Shown here piece after piece: positions 1 through 8,626 of a stretch of 20,734 bases of DNA. A program made the translations under genes and the position numbers. The DNA is from Lachnoclostridium sp. UBA7482 (GTDB lineage Bacteria; Bacillota; Clostridia; Lachnospirales; Lachnospiraceae): the NCBI GenBank assembly GCA_002479645.1, contig DLOO01000009.1, forward strand, positions 61,691 to 82,424, given 5' to 3'. The notes beneath the pieces were generated by a model. The model was not told where the DNA came from, did no database searches, and saw nothing but the letters and a program-made list of their open reading frames with translations. How positions within the stretch are numbered: the stretch's first letter is position 1; the number at the start of each line of letters is the position of its first letter.

Positions 1-1
1 T

Positions 2-1501
2 AATAACGAATATCATCCGAAGGATAACCGTATGGAGAATCTGCAGTTGTCCGCGGATAAGGATAAATTTTCTTATGAACCCGATGCCGATGCGGGAGAC
101 TATGATGAGAACTATACACAGTCCGTTGAGGCAGAAACAGGATCTACGGATGGCAATGCGTCCGTGGAAAGCTCTTTTGACGGATTTGCCGGAAGCGGCT
201 ATGTATTTATTCACGGACAGGATACCGGGGACGCCGCAACCGTAAGAATATCCGTACCGGCCGATGGCTTTTACCGTCTTTCTTTCCGGATTGCAACACC
301 GATGGGAGAAAAGAAAAATTCGATTCTTCTTGACGGACAGCAAATCGGAGAGGTTTCCTGTCCGAAGGCGGATTCCTTCGGGGATTATGAGGTGGATGGT
401 ATATTTATTACCCATGGAGAACACGATTTGACGCTGAAGGCGTCCTGGGGATGGATTTACTATGATTCCTGCGCTGTTTTGGCAACGAAGCAGCCGGTAA
501 AGGAAGAGTCTGCACTGAAAAAGGCCGAACTTGTAGATAAGAAAGCAACGCTTCGTACGCAGATGCTGTATCAGTTTATTAACGATATCAATGGAAAATA
601 CACCCTGTCCGGACAGTACGCGCAGAAGGGTATGAGCAGTAATGAATTTGCAGTTATTGAGGCAGCCAGCGGAAGACTGCCTGCCATTCTCGGAATTGAC
701 CTGATTGATTACTCCCCTTCGAGGGCAGCGCATTCCTTCCCGGACAATGTTGTTCAGCGAGGCATTAACTTCTATAAGAAGGAAGGCGGAATTGTAACCG
801 TATCCTGGCATTGGAATGCTCCTGCACAGTACATTCGCGAGGGCGAGGAATGGTGGAACGGCTTCCGCAGCGAGGCGGTTACGCTGGATCTGACGGCGAT
901 TATGAATGGAGAAGATCCGGAAGGGTATGACGCCCTGATGCAGGATATCGACTCGATTGCTTTCTATTTGAAGCAAATCGCAGAAGAGGATGTTCCTATT
1001 TTGTGGAGACCTTTGCACGAGGCCGGCGGCGGCTGGTTCTGGTGGGGGAATTTCGGTTCCGAGTCTTTTATTAAGCTGTGGCGGACGATGTACGACCGTC
1101 TGGTAAATTACCATGAGATTCACAATCTGATCTGGGTATGGAACGGTCAGGCGGCAAGCTGGTATCCGGGCGATGAATACGTAGATATGATCGGCGAGGA
1201 TCTTTATCCGGGGAATCGCATTTACTCTTCACAATGCATCAAATACAACGAGGCTTCGGCTTATACCGAGAAAGATGTTCCGGTAGTTTTGTCCGAAAAC
1301 GGATGCCTTACCGATCCGGATCTGATGATTCGGGACAATGCACAGTGGACGTGGTTCTGCGTATGGAGCGGAGAGTTTGTATGCACCGGTTCCGAACTGT
1401 CCGAAGAATACAATGAACGTGTGATGTGGGATAAAGTATTTAATCATGCAAGTGTCATCACGCTTGATGAATTGCCGGATCTGACAGCCTATGGACAGTA
1501 A
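2..1501 (+). CDS. GH26 endo-beta-1,4-mannanase with N-terminal CBM35-like domain, 5' end cut by window edge
   Basis: Likely a secreted enzyme cutting internal beta-1,4-mannosidic bonds of mannan. The frame stays open through ATG 32 back to base 2 with no stop, and no signal peptide or ribosome binding site precedes that ATG, so the true start lies outside the window; coordinates mark a partial gene. Counting from Met32, residues about 30-150 look like a CBM35/CBM6-type beta-sandwich (an EAE segment, then Gly/Tyr-rich strands, ending in YYDSCAVL). Residues about 170-489 are the GH26 barrel. The acid/base glutamate is in RPLHEAGGGWFWWG (Glu330, base 1019) and the nucleophile in VVLSENG (Glu422, base 1295), the two family signatures. 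It is followed by two GH130 activities, an epimerase and ManA, supporting mannan over other GH26 substrates such as beta-1,3-1,4-glucan or xylan. Family assignment is firm; the substrate is inferred. Confidence 0.9.
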   Translation, partial: NNEYHPKDNRMENLQLSADKDKFSYEPDADAGDYDENYTQSVEAETGSTDGNASVESSFDGFAGSGYVFIHGQDTGDAATVRISVPADGFYRLSFRIATPMGEKKNSILLDGQQIGEVSCPKADSFGDYEVDGIFITHGEHDLTLKASWGWIYYDSCAVLATKQPVKEESALKKAELVDKKATLRTQMLYQFINDINGKYTLSGQYAQKGMSSNEFAVIEAASGRLPAILGIDLIDYSPSRAAHSFPDNVVQRGINFYKKEGGIVTVSWHWNAPAQYIREGEEWWNGFRSEAVTLDLTAIMNGEDPEGYDALMQDIDSIAFYLKQIAEEDVPILWRPLHEAGGGWFWWGNFGSESFIKLWRTMYDRLVNYHEIHNLIWVWNGQAASWYPGDEYVDMIGEDLYPGNRIYSSQCIKYNEASAYTEKDVPVVLSENGCLTDPDLMIRDNAQWTWFCVWSGEFVCTGSELSEEYNERVMWDKVFNHASVITLDELPDLTAYGQ

Positions 1502-1547
1502 AGAAACGTAATATTTCCGGAGAACAAATACGCTATTTTTTTACGAT

Positions 1548-1601
1548 TTTTTTCGGTACAATACAGATAACGGTGAGGCTTGGGGAAAGCAGCCGAAAAA
1601 A
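1548..1601. repeat. 9-base inverted repeat upstream of the GH130 gene
   Basis: TTTTTTCGG at 1548-1556 is the exact reverse complement of CCGAAAAAA at 1593-1601, with 36 bases between. A small inner stem (GCTT with AAGC, 1578-1590) could stack inside. The repeat ends 12 bases before the AGGAG ribosome binding site (1614-1618) of the next gene. In RNA it would be a weak A/U-rich hairpin, so it might influence mRNA stability or read-through between the mannanase and phosphorylase genes. It could also be chance in an A/T-rich spacer. Confidence 0.3.
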
Positions 1602-1625
1602 CTATAGAATGAGAGGAGAATCCTT

Positions 1626-2648
1626 ATGAGCAATGTAAAGATTTTTGGAGAGTCCATGGCAAATATGCCCTGGCAGGAGAAGCCCGCAGACGCAATCGGT
1701 CCGGTATGGAGATATTCCGAGAACCCGATTATCGACCGTAACCCCCTTCCGGGTGTCGCACGTATCTTCAACAGCGCAGTAGTGCCGTGGGAAGATGGTT
1801 TCATCGGTGTATTCCGCGGGGAGCAGATTAACGGTGTTCCGCACATTTACCTCGGACGCAGCAAGGATGGTATCCACTGGACCTATGATACCGAGAAGAT
1901 TCCCTTTGTAAACGAGAAGGGCGAGCCTTTTATGCCCCGCTATGCATATGACCCTCGTCTGGTTAAGGTAGAGGATACTTACTACATCATCTGGTGTACC
2001 GATTTCTACGGCGCGGCGCTTGGTCTTGCTAAGACTACCGATTTCAAGACGTTTATCCGTCTGGACAATCCGTTCCTTCCGTTCAACAGAAACGGTGTGT
2101 TGTTCCCGAGAAAGTTAAACGGCAATTTTGCATTGTTGTCCCGTCCTTCCGATAGCGGCCATACTCCGTTCGGCGACGTATTTATCAGTGAGAGTCCGGA
2201 TATGGTTTACTGGGGCAAGCATAGACACGTCATGACCCGTGGTTATAACCAGTGGTGGCAGTCTCTTAAGATCGGCGGCGGCGCAGCTCCGATTGAGACC
2301 AGCGAGGGTTGGTTGTTGTTCTATCATGGCGTTACCGGAACCTGCAACGGTTATGTATACAGCATGGGCGCCTGCATCCTGGATAAGGACGAGCCGAGCA
2401 AGGTAAAATACCGTTCTGAAAACTTCATCCTTACTCCTGAGACATGGTACGAGGAGAGAGGTTTCGTAGCCAATGTGATCTTCCCTGTTTCCACCCTGTG
2501 TGATGCAGATACCGGCCGTATCGCAATTTACTACGGCGCCGCCGACAGCTATGTAGGTCTTGCATTTACAACGGTTGATGAAATCGTAGGGTATGTAAAG
2601 GCAAATCATGTTGATAACGGGGATGACGGTCAGATTGGAATCATGTAA
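1626..2648 (+). CDS. GH130 beta-1,4-mannooligosaccharide phosphorylase
   Basis: Intracellular phosphorolysis of beta-1,4-mannooligosaccharides, releasing mannose 1-phosphate from the non-reducing end. The 340-residue length and overall sequence fit the GH130 subfamily 2 type known as RaMP2 in Ruminococcus albus, rather than the about 390-residue mannosylglucose phosphorylases. The expected catalytic aspartate is in [10 protein letters not shown] (Asp109, base 1950). Phosphate-site type features include an Arg in LLSRPSD and a His in [10 protein letters not shown]. The five-bladed propeller is seen as repeated short beta motifs such as YYIIWCTDF and WLLFYHG. No signal peptide, so cytoplasmic. 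Start supported by AGGAG at 1614-1618. It lies 124 bases after the mannanase and 17 bases before the epimerase fusion. The exact chain-length preference cannot be read from the sequence. Confidence 0.9.
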   Translation: MSNVKIFGESMANMPWQEKPADAIGPVWRYSENPIIDRNPLPGVARIFNSAVVPWEDGFIGVFRGEQINGVPHIYLGRSKDGIHWTYDTEKIPFVNEKGEPFMPRYAYDPRLVKVEDTYYIIWCTDFYGAALGLAKTTDFKTFIRLDNPFLPFNRNGVLFPRKLNGNFALLSRPSDSGHTPFGDVFISESPDMVYWGKHRHVMTRGYNQWWQSLKIGGGAAPIETSEGWLLFYHGVTGTCNGYVYSMGACILDKDEPSKVKYRSENFILTPETWYEERGFVANVIFPVSTLCDADTGRIAIYYGAADSYVGLAFTTVDEIVGYVKANHVDNGDDGQIGIM

Positions 2649-2665
2649 AGCAGGAGGTTACCGGT

Positions 2666-5005
2666 ATGATTTCCATAAAAACACAGGCAAAAGACCATCT
2701 TTACAAGGTGATTCTTCCGTTTTGGAAGAGCTTGAAGGATGAGGAATTCGGAGGGTATTACGGCTATCTGGATTATGACCTTGGCCTCGATAAGAAAGCT
2801 GTGAAGGGCTGTATCCTCAATAGCCGCATTCTCTGGTTTTTCAGTAATGCAGCCATGACGCTTAAGGATGCTTCTCTGATTCCCTATGCAGACCATGCAT
2901 ACAAATTCATGCAGGATTGCTGCATCGATAAGGAAAACGGCGGGATTCACTGGGCGATGACGTATGACGGGAAGCCGGAGGATACGACAAAGCATACTTA
3001 CAATCAGGCATTTGCTATTTATGCGCTGTCTTCTTATTACGACCTTACGAAGAAGCCGGAGGCGCTTGAGGCGGCATGGGGGCTTTATGAAGTTATCGAG
3101 AACCGCATGAAGGATGAAATCGGTTATCTCGAGGCTTTCCGGGTGGATTTTACCCCCGACGAGGACAATGACAAGCTCTCCGAAAACGGTGTCAATGCCG
3201 AGAAGACCATGAACACCCTGCTTCACGTTTTGGAGGCTTATACCGAACTTTACCGGGTGACCGGTAAGGACGAGGTCAGGAAAAAGCTTGTGTGGATTTT
3301 GGACGTTATTGCGAACAAGATTTACAATCCGGTGCTTCGCCGTCAGGAAGTATTTTTCGACAGATGTATGAACTCCATTATCGACCTGCATTCCTATGGC
3401 CACGATATCGAGACCTCCTGGCTTGTAGACCGTACGCTGGAGATCATCGGTGATGAGATGCTGACGGCGCGCATTTCCCCGGTTACCAAGGCGCTGGCGC
3501 AGAGAATCTACGAGAGAGCGTATGTCAACCATTCCCTGTTAAATGAGTGCGAGCGTGGTGTGGACAATACCAATCGGGTATGGTGGGTACAGGCAGAGGC
3601 GGTGATAGGCTTCCTGAATGCGTATCAGAAGAATCCGGGGCATGTGGAATATCTGGAGGCGTCTCTTGATATCCTTGACATGATTTGGAATAAGCTTACG
3701 GACCACAGAAGTGGCTCCGAATGGTTCTCAAGCCTTGATGCAAATCTCGAGCCCAATGTCGGCGAGCCGATTGTTGAGCCGTGGAAATGCCCGTATCATA
3801 ACGGACGGATGTGCTTCGAGATTTTGAAACGGGATGTGATTCACCCGAAGTATTATGAAGAGCTTGCAAAGCAGGCGTCTCTTTTTACCAGAAAAAATGT
3901 ACCTGCCGAAGTATACAACGGTATTTATACCAAGTATCAGTACCCGGTTGTTACGAGGGAAATGGTTCCGCTTTTCTGGAAATACGACCTCAACATGGAA
4001 ACCAATCCGTTGTTTATGGAGCGCCTTTCGGTAAATGCAACGATGAATTCCGGTGCAATCAAGTTAAACGGCAAGTATTATCTGATTGTCCGTACCGAGG
4101 GAAATGACCGTAAGTCCTTCTTCTCGGTAGCGGAAAGTGATAACGGAATTGATGGGTTTCGCTTCTGGGATTATCCGATTCTTCTTCCCGATACCTGTCC
4201 GGAAGAGACGAATGTGTACGATATGCGGTTAACGCAGCACGAAGATGGTTATATTTATGGTGTATTCTGTTCCGAAAGCAAGGATACGACGGTGAATGAC
4301 CTGTCTGCGGCGGTTGCGGCAGCCGGAATTGTACGTACCAGGGATTTGAAGACGTGGGAGCGGCTTCCGAATCTGAAGACGCTTCGTTCCCCTCAGCAGA
4401 GAAACGTTGTTCTTCATCCGGAATTTGTCAATGGCAAATACGCATTTTACACCAGACCGATGGATGATTTCATCGAGACCGGTTCCGGCGGCGGTATTGG
4501 CTTCGGTCTCTGCGACGATATTACGCATGCCGTGATTGATGAGGAAATTATCACCAGTCAGAGAAAATACCATACGATTACCGAGTCCAAGAACGGTGCG
4601 GGTGCGGTGCCGATTAAGTCCGGGAAGGGCTGGCTCCATATTGCGCATGGTGTGAGAAATACCGCGGCGGGACTTCGTTATGTACTGTATGCATTTGCAA
4701 CGGATCTGAACGATCCCACTAAGGTAATCGCCGAGCCGTCCGGAATGCTTTTGGGGCCTCACGAGGGTGAGCGTGTCGGAGACGTATCGAATGTCGTATT
4801 TACCAACGGCGCCATTGCGGACGATAACGGAGATGTTTTTATCTATTACGCGTCGTCTGATACCAGAATGCACGTTGCAAAGACCACAATCGCACAATTG
4901 GAGGATTATATTTTCAATACTCCCGAAGATCCGTTACGTTCGGTCTTGTGTGTTGAGCAAAGATGTGGTTTAATAGAGAAAAATATGAAATTACTCAACC
5001 AGTAA
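2666..5005 (+). CDS. Fusion of cellobiose/mannobiose 2-epimerase and GH130 mannosylglucose phosphorylase
   Basis: One uninterrupted 779-residue frame carries two complete enzymes. Residues 1 to about 390 are an AGE-superfamily cellobiose 2-epimerase (alpha6/alpha6 barrel) with the family histidines and glutamate: His187 in LLHVLEAY, His246 and Glu249 in [10 protein letters not shown], His378 in [10 protein letters not shown]. Residues about 395-779 match GH130 subfamily 1 mannosylglucose phosphorylase, beginning at [13 protein letters not shown], with the catalytic Asp519 in [13 protein letters not shown] and [14 protein letters not shown]. Each half has normal family length, and almost no linker separates them. 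By family knowledge the first half turns Man-beta-1,4-Man into Man-beta-1,4-Glc and the second phosphorolyses that to mannose 1-phosphate and glucose, so the two steps are consecutive. No signal peptide; cytoplasmic. AGGAGG at 2652-2657 sets the start; the next gene begins 12 bases after the stop. In the Roseburia and Ruminococcus systems I know these are separate genes. Confidence 0.92.
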   Translation: MISIKTQAKDHLYKVILPFWKSLKDEEFGGYYGYLDYDLGLDKKAVKGCILNSRILWFFSNAAMTLKDASLIPYADHAYKFMQDCCIDKENGGIHWAMTYDGKPEDTTKHTYNQAFAIYALSSYYDLTKKPEALEAAWGLYEVIENRMKDEIGYLEAFRVDFTPDEDNDKLSENGVNAEKTMNTLLHVLEAYTELYRVTGKDEVRKKLVWILDVIANKIYNPVLRRQEVFFDRCMNSIIDLHSYGHDIETSWLVDRTLEIIGDEMLTARISPVTKALAQRIYERAYVNHSLLNECERGVDNTNRVWWVQAEAVIGFLNAYQKNPGHVEYLEASLDILDMIWNKLTDHRSGSEWFSSLDANLEPNVGEPIVEPWKCPYHNGRMCFEILKRDVIHPKYYEELAKQASLFTRKNVPAEVYNGIYTKYQYPVVTREMVPLFWKYDLNMETNPLFMERLSVNATMNSGAIKLNGKYYLIVRTEGNDRKSFFSVAESDNGIDGFRFWDYPILLPDTCPEETNVYDMRLTQHEDGYIYGVFCSESKDTTVNDLSAAVAAAGIVRTRDLKTWERLPNLKTLRSPQQRNVVLHPEFVNGKYAFYTRPMDDFIETGSGGGIGFGLCDDITHAVIDEEIITSQRKYHTITESKNGAGAVPIKSGKGWLHIAHGVRNTAAGLRYVLYAFATDLNDPTKVIAEPSGMLLGPHEGERVGDVSNVVFTNGAIADDNGDVFIYYASSDTRMHVAKTTIAQLEDYIFNTPEDPLRSVLCVEQRCGLIEKNMKLLNQ

Positions 5006-5017
5006 CAGGAGGCAATT

Positions 5018-6742
5018 ATGGATTATATGGAAACTTATCGCTTCTGGTGTGAGAATCCTTACTTTGATGAGGGCACCAGGGCAGAGCTTGCAGCAATTGC
5101 AAATGATGAAAATGAGATTCGGGAGCGTTTTTACCGTGACCTCGAGTTCGGTACCGGCGGTCTTCGCGGTATCATCGGCGCAGGTACGAACCGTATGAAT
5201 CTTTATACCGTTCGTAAGGCTACGCAGGGTCTTGCAAACTTTATCATTAAGGAAGGAGCCGAGGACAAGGGCGTAGCTATCGCTTATGACTCCCGTAATA
5301 TGTCCGTCGAGTTCAGTGAAGAAGCAGCGCTTTGCCTTTGTGCAAACGGTATCAAGGCGTATCGTTTTGATTCGCTTCGTCCGACTCCCGAGCTTTCCTT
5401 TGCTCTTCGTGAGCTTGGCTGTATCGCAGGTATCGTTGTAACCGCAAGCCACAATCCCGCGGAGTACAACGGTTATAAGGTATATTGGGAAGACGGCGCG
5501 CAGATTACGCCTCCGAAGGATACCCAGATTATCGATGAGGTAAATGCGGTAACCGACTGGAATTCCGTAAAGATTATGGATCGTGCTTCGGCAGAGGCGG
5601 CAGGGCTTTATCATACCATCGGTAAGGAAATCGACGACCGTTATATGGAAGAGCTGAAGAAGCTTGTGATTAAGCAGGAGCTCGTTCGTGAAATCGGCAG
5701 GGATATGAAGGTTGTTTATACGCCTCTTCACGGCACCGGAAATCTTCCTGTCCGCCGTATCCTTAAGGAAATCGGTTTTGAGCAGGTATATGTTGTTCCC
5801 GAGCAGGAGCTTCCGGACGGAAACTTCTCTACCGTGGCAAGCCCGAACCCGGAGAATAAGAGTGCATTTGAACTTGCGCTTGCACTTGCTAAGAAGGTTG
5901 GCGCAGACCTTGTTCTTGCTACCGACCCGGATGCCGACCGTCTCGGCGTATATGCAAGAGACTCCAAGACCGGCGAATATATGAGCTTTACCGGGAATAT
6001 GTCCGGTATGCTGATTTGCGAGTATTTGCTCAGCCAGAAGCAGGCGCTTGGCAGGATTCCGGCGGACGGATTTATCGTTAAGACGATCGTTTCCACCAAT
6101 ATGGCGGACAAGGTTGCGGAAGCATACGGCGTTGAATTGAAGGAGTGCCTTACCGGATTTAAGTTTATCGGCGAGTTGATTAAGCTTGCGGAGGAGTCCG
6201 GAAAGGGAACCTATGAGTTTGGTTTTGAAGAGAGCTACGGCTGTCTTGTCGGAACTCATGCAAGAGATAAGGATGCCGTTGTTGCTGTTATGGCTCTTTG
6301 CGAGGCGGCAGCATATTATCAGACCCGGGGTCTTACCCTGTGGGATCAGATGATGAAGATTTACGAGAAGTACGGCTTCTTCCGGGAAGGTCTTGAGACC
6401 CTGACCTTGAAGGGCTTTGAGGGCGCGCAGAAGATTAAGAGCATGATGGAAGAGATTCGCAGCAATCCTCCGAAGCAGCTCGGCAGTTATCAGGTAACCG
6501 CATTCCGCGATTACTCTAAGGGAGTAATTACCGACCTTGCTACCGGAGAAACCCGTCCGACCGGGCTTCGTACCTCCAACGTTCTTTACTTTGACCTGAC
6601 CGACGACGGATGGGCATGTGTCCGTCCTTCCGGTACCGAGCCGAAGATTAAGTTCTACATGGGCGTAAAGGGTAGCAGCTTTGAGGATGCGGATGAGAAG
6701 CTTGCAGGCTTGAATGCTGCCCTGATGGAGCTTTCCAAGTAA
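5018..6742 (+). CDS. pgcA: Phosphoglucomutase/phosphomannomutase (alpha-D-phosphohexomutase)
   Basis: Interconverts hexose 1-phosphate and hexose 6-phosphate in the cytoplasm. The four family sites are all present: the phosphoserine loop TASHNPAEYNGYK (Ser144), the Mg-binding loop DPDADR (Asp303, Asp305, Asp307), the sugar loop GFEESYG (402-408) and the phosphate loop RPSGTEPK (536-543). The 574-residue length is that of the Firmicute PgcA group, which accepts both glucose and mannose phosphates. Directly behind the fused phosphorylase (12-base gap, AGGAGG at 5007-5012) it is well placed to turn mannose 1-phosphate into mannose 6-phosphate for ManA. The gene symbol follows the Bacillus subtilis homologue; sugar specificity is inferred from context. 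Confidence 0.93.
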   Translation: MDYMETYRFWCENPYFDEGTRAELAAIANDENEIRERFYRDLEFGTGGLRGIIGAGTNRMNLYTVRKATQGLANFIIKEGAEDKGVAIAYDSRNMSVEFSEEAALCLCANGIKAYRFDSLRPTPELSFALRELGCIAGIVVTASHNPAEYNGYKVYWEDGAQITPPKDTQIIDEVNAVTDWNSVKIMDRASAEAAGLYHTIGKEIDDRYMEELKKLVIKQELVREIGRDMKVVYTPLHGTGNLPVRRILKEIGFEQVYVVPEQELPDGNFSTVASPNPENKSAFELALALAKKVGADLVLATDPDADRLGVYARDSKTGEYMSFTGNMSGMLICEYLLSQKQALGRIPADGFIVKTIVSTNMADKVAEAYGVELKECLTGFKFIGELIKLAEESGKGTYEFGFEESYGCLVGTHARDKDAVVAVMALCEAAAYYQTRGLTLWDQMMKIYEKYGFFREGLETLTLKGFEGAQKIKSMMEEIRSNPPKQLGSYQVTAFRDYSKGVITDLATGETRPTGLRTSNVLYFDLTDDGWACVRPSGTEPKIKFYMGVKGSSFEDADEKLAGLNAALMELSK

Positions 6743-6757
6743 TTTTTTCAGAGATTC

Positions 6758-6808
6758 CCTGCATTGTTGTGCAGGATATTTCCCCGCGCTGAGTTATGCG
6801 GCGCGGGG
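6758..6808 (+). terminator. Two consecutive hairpins between the mutase gene and manA, possible terminator or attenuator
   Basis: CCTGCA (6758-6763) pairs with TGCAGG (6770-6775) around a 6-base loop, and CCCCGCGC (6782-6789) pairs perfectly with GCGCGGGG (6801-6808) around an 11-base loop. Only a short ATTTCTAT follows the second stem, so the U-tract is poor. It may partly terminate or be a processing/stabiliser structure that separates manA expression from the upstream genes. Confidence 0.5.
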
Positions 6809-6839
6809 ATTTCTATGCGTAAGAAAAATGGAGGATGGC

Positions 6840-7775
6840 ATGAAAGAGATTCTGTTTTTAGAACCGGTATTTAAGGAAATGGTATGGGGCGGAAATCGCC
6901 TGCGCGAATTTGGTTATGAGATTCCTTCGGAGCAGACCGGCGAATGCTGGGCTATCAGCGCACATGCAAACGGCGACGACACGATTCGCTCCGGCAGGTT
7001 CGAGGGGAAGAAGCTGAGTGAGCTTTGGGCGGAAAACCTTGAGCTTTTCGGCAACATCGGCGGAGACCGTTTCCCGCTGCTGATTAAGATTATCGATGCA
7101 AAAGGGGATTTGAGTATCCAGGTGCACCCCGATGATGCGTATGCCAGGGAGCACGAAAACGGTTCCTACGGTAAGACCGAATGCTGGTACATATTGGATT
7201 GTGATCCGGAGGCTACGATTGTTATCGGGCACAATGCAAAGGACAGCAAGGAAGTTGCCGATATGATCCACGGGGAACGCTGGGGAGAGTTTATCCGTGA
7301 GATTCCGGTAAAGAAGGGCGATTTTTTCCAGATTAACCCGGGCTGTGTACATGCGATTAAAGGCGGTACTATGATTTTAGAGACGCAGCAGAACAGTGAT
7401 ATTACCTACCGCGTATATGATTACGGTCGTTTGCAGAACGGTAAGCCGCGCCAGCTTCATGTGGAACAGAGTATTGCGGTCATTAAAGCGCCGTATGTCG
7501 CCGAGGACGCTGCCGCAAGAACCATTACCGCGAAGGGGGATGCGGCAATCGAGCATCTGATTACCTGCCCTTATTATTCCGTTGACAGAATTGAGGTAGA
7601 CGGCAGTGTCACGCTTGTGCAGGATAAGCCCTTTCTGAATGTCAGCATTTACGAGGGCGAGGGTACGATTGACGGTACGCCGGTCAGGAAGGGAGATCAT
7701 TTTATTCTTCCTGCCGGCTATGGCGCATATGAGTTAAACGGTAAGCTAGGTCTGATTGTATCGTCCGTGGAATAA
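6840..7775 (+). CDS. manA: Mannose-6-phosphate isomerase, class I
   Basis: Converts mannose 6-phosphate to fructose 6-phosphate, feeding mannan-derived mannose into glycolysis. An in-frame ATG at 6828 exists, but GGAGG (6830-6834) overlaps it and is correctly spaced for the ATG at 6840, so I choose 6840, giving 311 residues that begin MKEILFLEPVFKEMVWGG as is usual for Firmicute ManA. Zinc ligands of the cupin site are visible: Gln94 and His96 in LSIQVHPDD, Glu114 in GKTECWY, His171 in GCVHAIKGG. The ITYRVYDYGR motif (188-197) is the conserved active-site region. It is the last gene of the mannan group and converges on a minus-strand phosphatase gene 28 bases away; I see no clear terminator between them. 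Confidence 0.95.
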   Translation: MKEILFLEPVFKEMVWGGNRLREFGYEIPSEQTGECWAISAHANGDDTIRSGRFEGKKLSELWAENLELFGNIGGDRFPLLIKIIDAKGDLSIQVHPDDAYAREHENGSYGKTECWYILDCDPEATIVIGHNAKDSKEVADMIHGERWGEFIREIPVKKGDFFQINPGCVHAIKGGTMILETQQNSDITYRVYDYGRLQNGKPRQLHVEQSIAVIKAPYVAEDAAARTITAKGDAAIEHLITCPYYSVDRIEVDGSVTLVQDKPFLNVSIYEGEGTIDGTPVRKGDHFILPAGYGAYELNGKLGLIVSSVE

Positions 7776-7803
7776 GAAGACGTAAAAATATCCGGTGAAA
7801 GCG

Positions 7804-8454
7804 TTATGCTTGGGTCAGAAGCGCAAGCAGGTCTGCGGGGGTGTCTGCAATCATTTCTACGCCGAGGCCGGCAAGGAATTCGCGCCCGCGGTAACCCCAG
7901 GCAACCCCGATACAGGCGATTCCGGCGTTCTTTGCGGTTTCGACGTCAACATCGGAATCACCGACATAGACCGTTTCAGACGGAATGGCATGAAGCTCCT
8001 CCATGGCAGTGAAAACACTGGCAGGGTGGGGCTTTTTTTTGTCCGGCGGGGCGCCGATGGCAACCGTAACCTGTGGAGCAAAATACCGGGCATTTAACTG
8101 TTTCGTTGCCTTGTCGACCTTGTTGGAAACAATCGCGGCACGGATACCGGCAGCTTCGACACCGGCAAGCATCTCGGTAATGCCGTCATAAGGAGCGGTG
8201 TGGTCGTTCATATGCGAAAGATAGTGGGTACGAAAGATCTGAAGAAGCGCTTCGACTTCCTCCGCCGAAGCTTCCGCGGGGGCGCTTCTGTGCATCAGCA
8301 CGGCAACCCCGTTTCCGATGAAGCGGCGAACCTCCTCGATGGTACGCAGCGGATGGTTATGGGCGCTGAGGGCGACATTGACGCTTAGGTACAAGTCCTC
8401 CAGGGTATTGAGCAGGGTGCCGTCCAAATCAAAAATGACAGTTTTGTATTTCAT
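7804..8454 (-). CDS. HAD-family phosphatase, phosphoglycolate-phosphatase-like
   Basis: A 216-residue HAD hydrolase of the Gph/PGMB type. Motif I is FDLDGTLLNT with nucleophile Asp9 and Asp11; motif II is Ser110 in AAIVSNK; motif III is Lys141 in KKKPHP; motif IV is GDSDVD (Asp166, Asp170). The stretch between motifs I and II is a helical C1 cap of the size seen in phosphoglycolate phosphatases. A sugar-phosphate or 2-phosphoglycolate substrate is plausible, but these enzymes are promiscuous and the neighbours do not settle it. GGAGGA lies just upstream of the ATG on the minus strand, and a good promoter precedes it. Transcribed away from fhs and toward manA. Confidence 0.88.
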   Translation of the reverse strand: MKYKTVIFDLDGTLLNTLEDLYLSVNVALSAHNHPLRTIEEVRRFIGNGVAVLMHRSAPAEASAEEVEALLQIFRTHYLSHMNDHTAPYDGITEMLAGVEAAGIRAAIVSNKVDKATKQLNARYFAPQVTVAIGAPPDKKKPHPASVFTAMEELHAIPSETVYVGDSDVDVETAKNAGIACIGVAWGYRGREFLAGLGVEMIADTPADLLALLTQA

Positions 8455-8489
8455 GGATTCCTCCGAAACGTTTTTTATGTACTAGGGAT

Positions 8490-8518
8490 ATTATAATGCA
8501 TTTTTTTACATTTGTCAG
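8490..8518 (-). promoter_or_regulatory. Sigma-A-type promoter for the HAD phosphatase gene
   Basis: Read on the minus strand, CTGACA (8513-8518) is separated by exactly 17 bases from a perfect TATAAT (8490-8495). The start of transcription would be near 8483, about 30 bases before the phosphatase ATG at 8454, leaving room for the GGAGGA site. Sequence match only. Confidence 0.75.
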
Positions 8519-8611
8519 CGGGAGATGTTGTACGGATTTCCTGAATATGGGCATTTTTTAATATTATTTTCTAAATATATGAAATTAACCATTTATTTTT
8601 TTCAGGTAATT

Positions 8612-8620
8612 TGATATAAT
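8612..8620 (+). promoter_or_regulatory. Extended -10 promoter driving the structured element and fhs
   Basis: TGATATAAT at 8612-8620 is a perfect extended -10 (TG, one base, TATAAT). The -35 region (about 8592-8597, TTTATT) is weak, as is common for extended -10 promoters. Initiation would be expected near base 8627, which is the first base of the closing helix of the structured element that follows. Confidence 0.6.
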
Positions 8621-8626
8621 TTATTC

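Noticed and set aside
1534..1562. TACAAT at 1557-1562 as a promoter for the GH130 gene
   Set aside because: No acceptable -35 hexamer at 16-18 bases and no extended -10; cannot be told from the A/T-rich background.
2630..3532. 300-codon open frame on the minus strand
   Set aside because: It lies entirely opposite the epimerase coding region, has no ribosome binding site and shows no recognisable domain; a shadow of the codon pattern.
4991..6259. 422-codon open frame on the minus strand
   Set aside because: Opposite the well-supported phosphohexomutase gene, no domain, basic low-complexity composition typical of antisense shadows.
7776..7803. Terminator between the convergent manA and phosphatase genes
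   Set aside because: The 28 bases contain no stem of useful length and no T-run after a stem.
7796..7810. TGAAAGCGTTATGC, resembling a catabolite-repression cre site
   Set aside because: The right half does not fit, and it lies between two convergent gene ends where it could not control either promoter.
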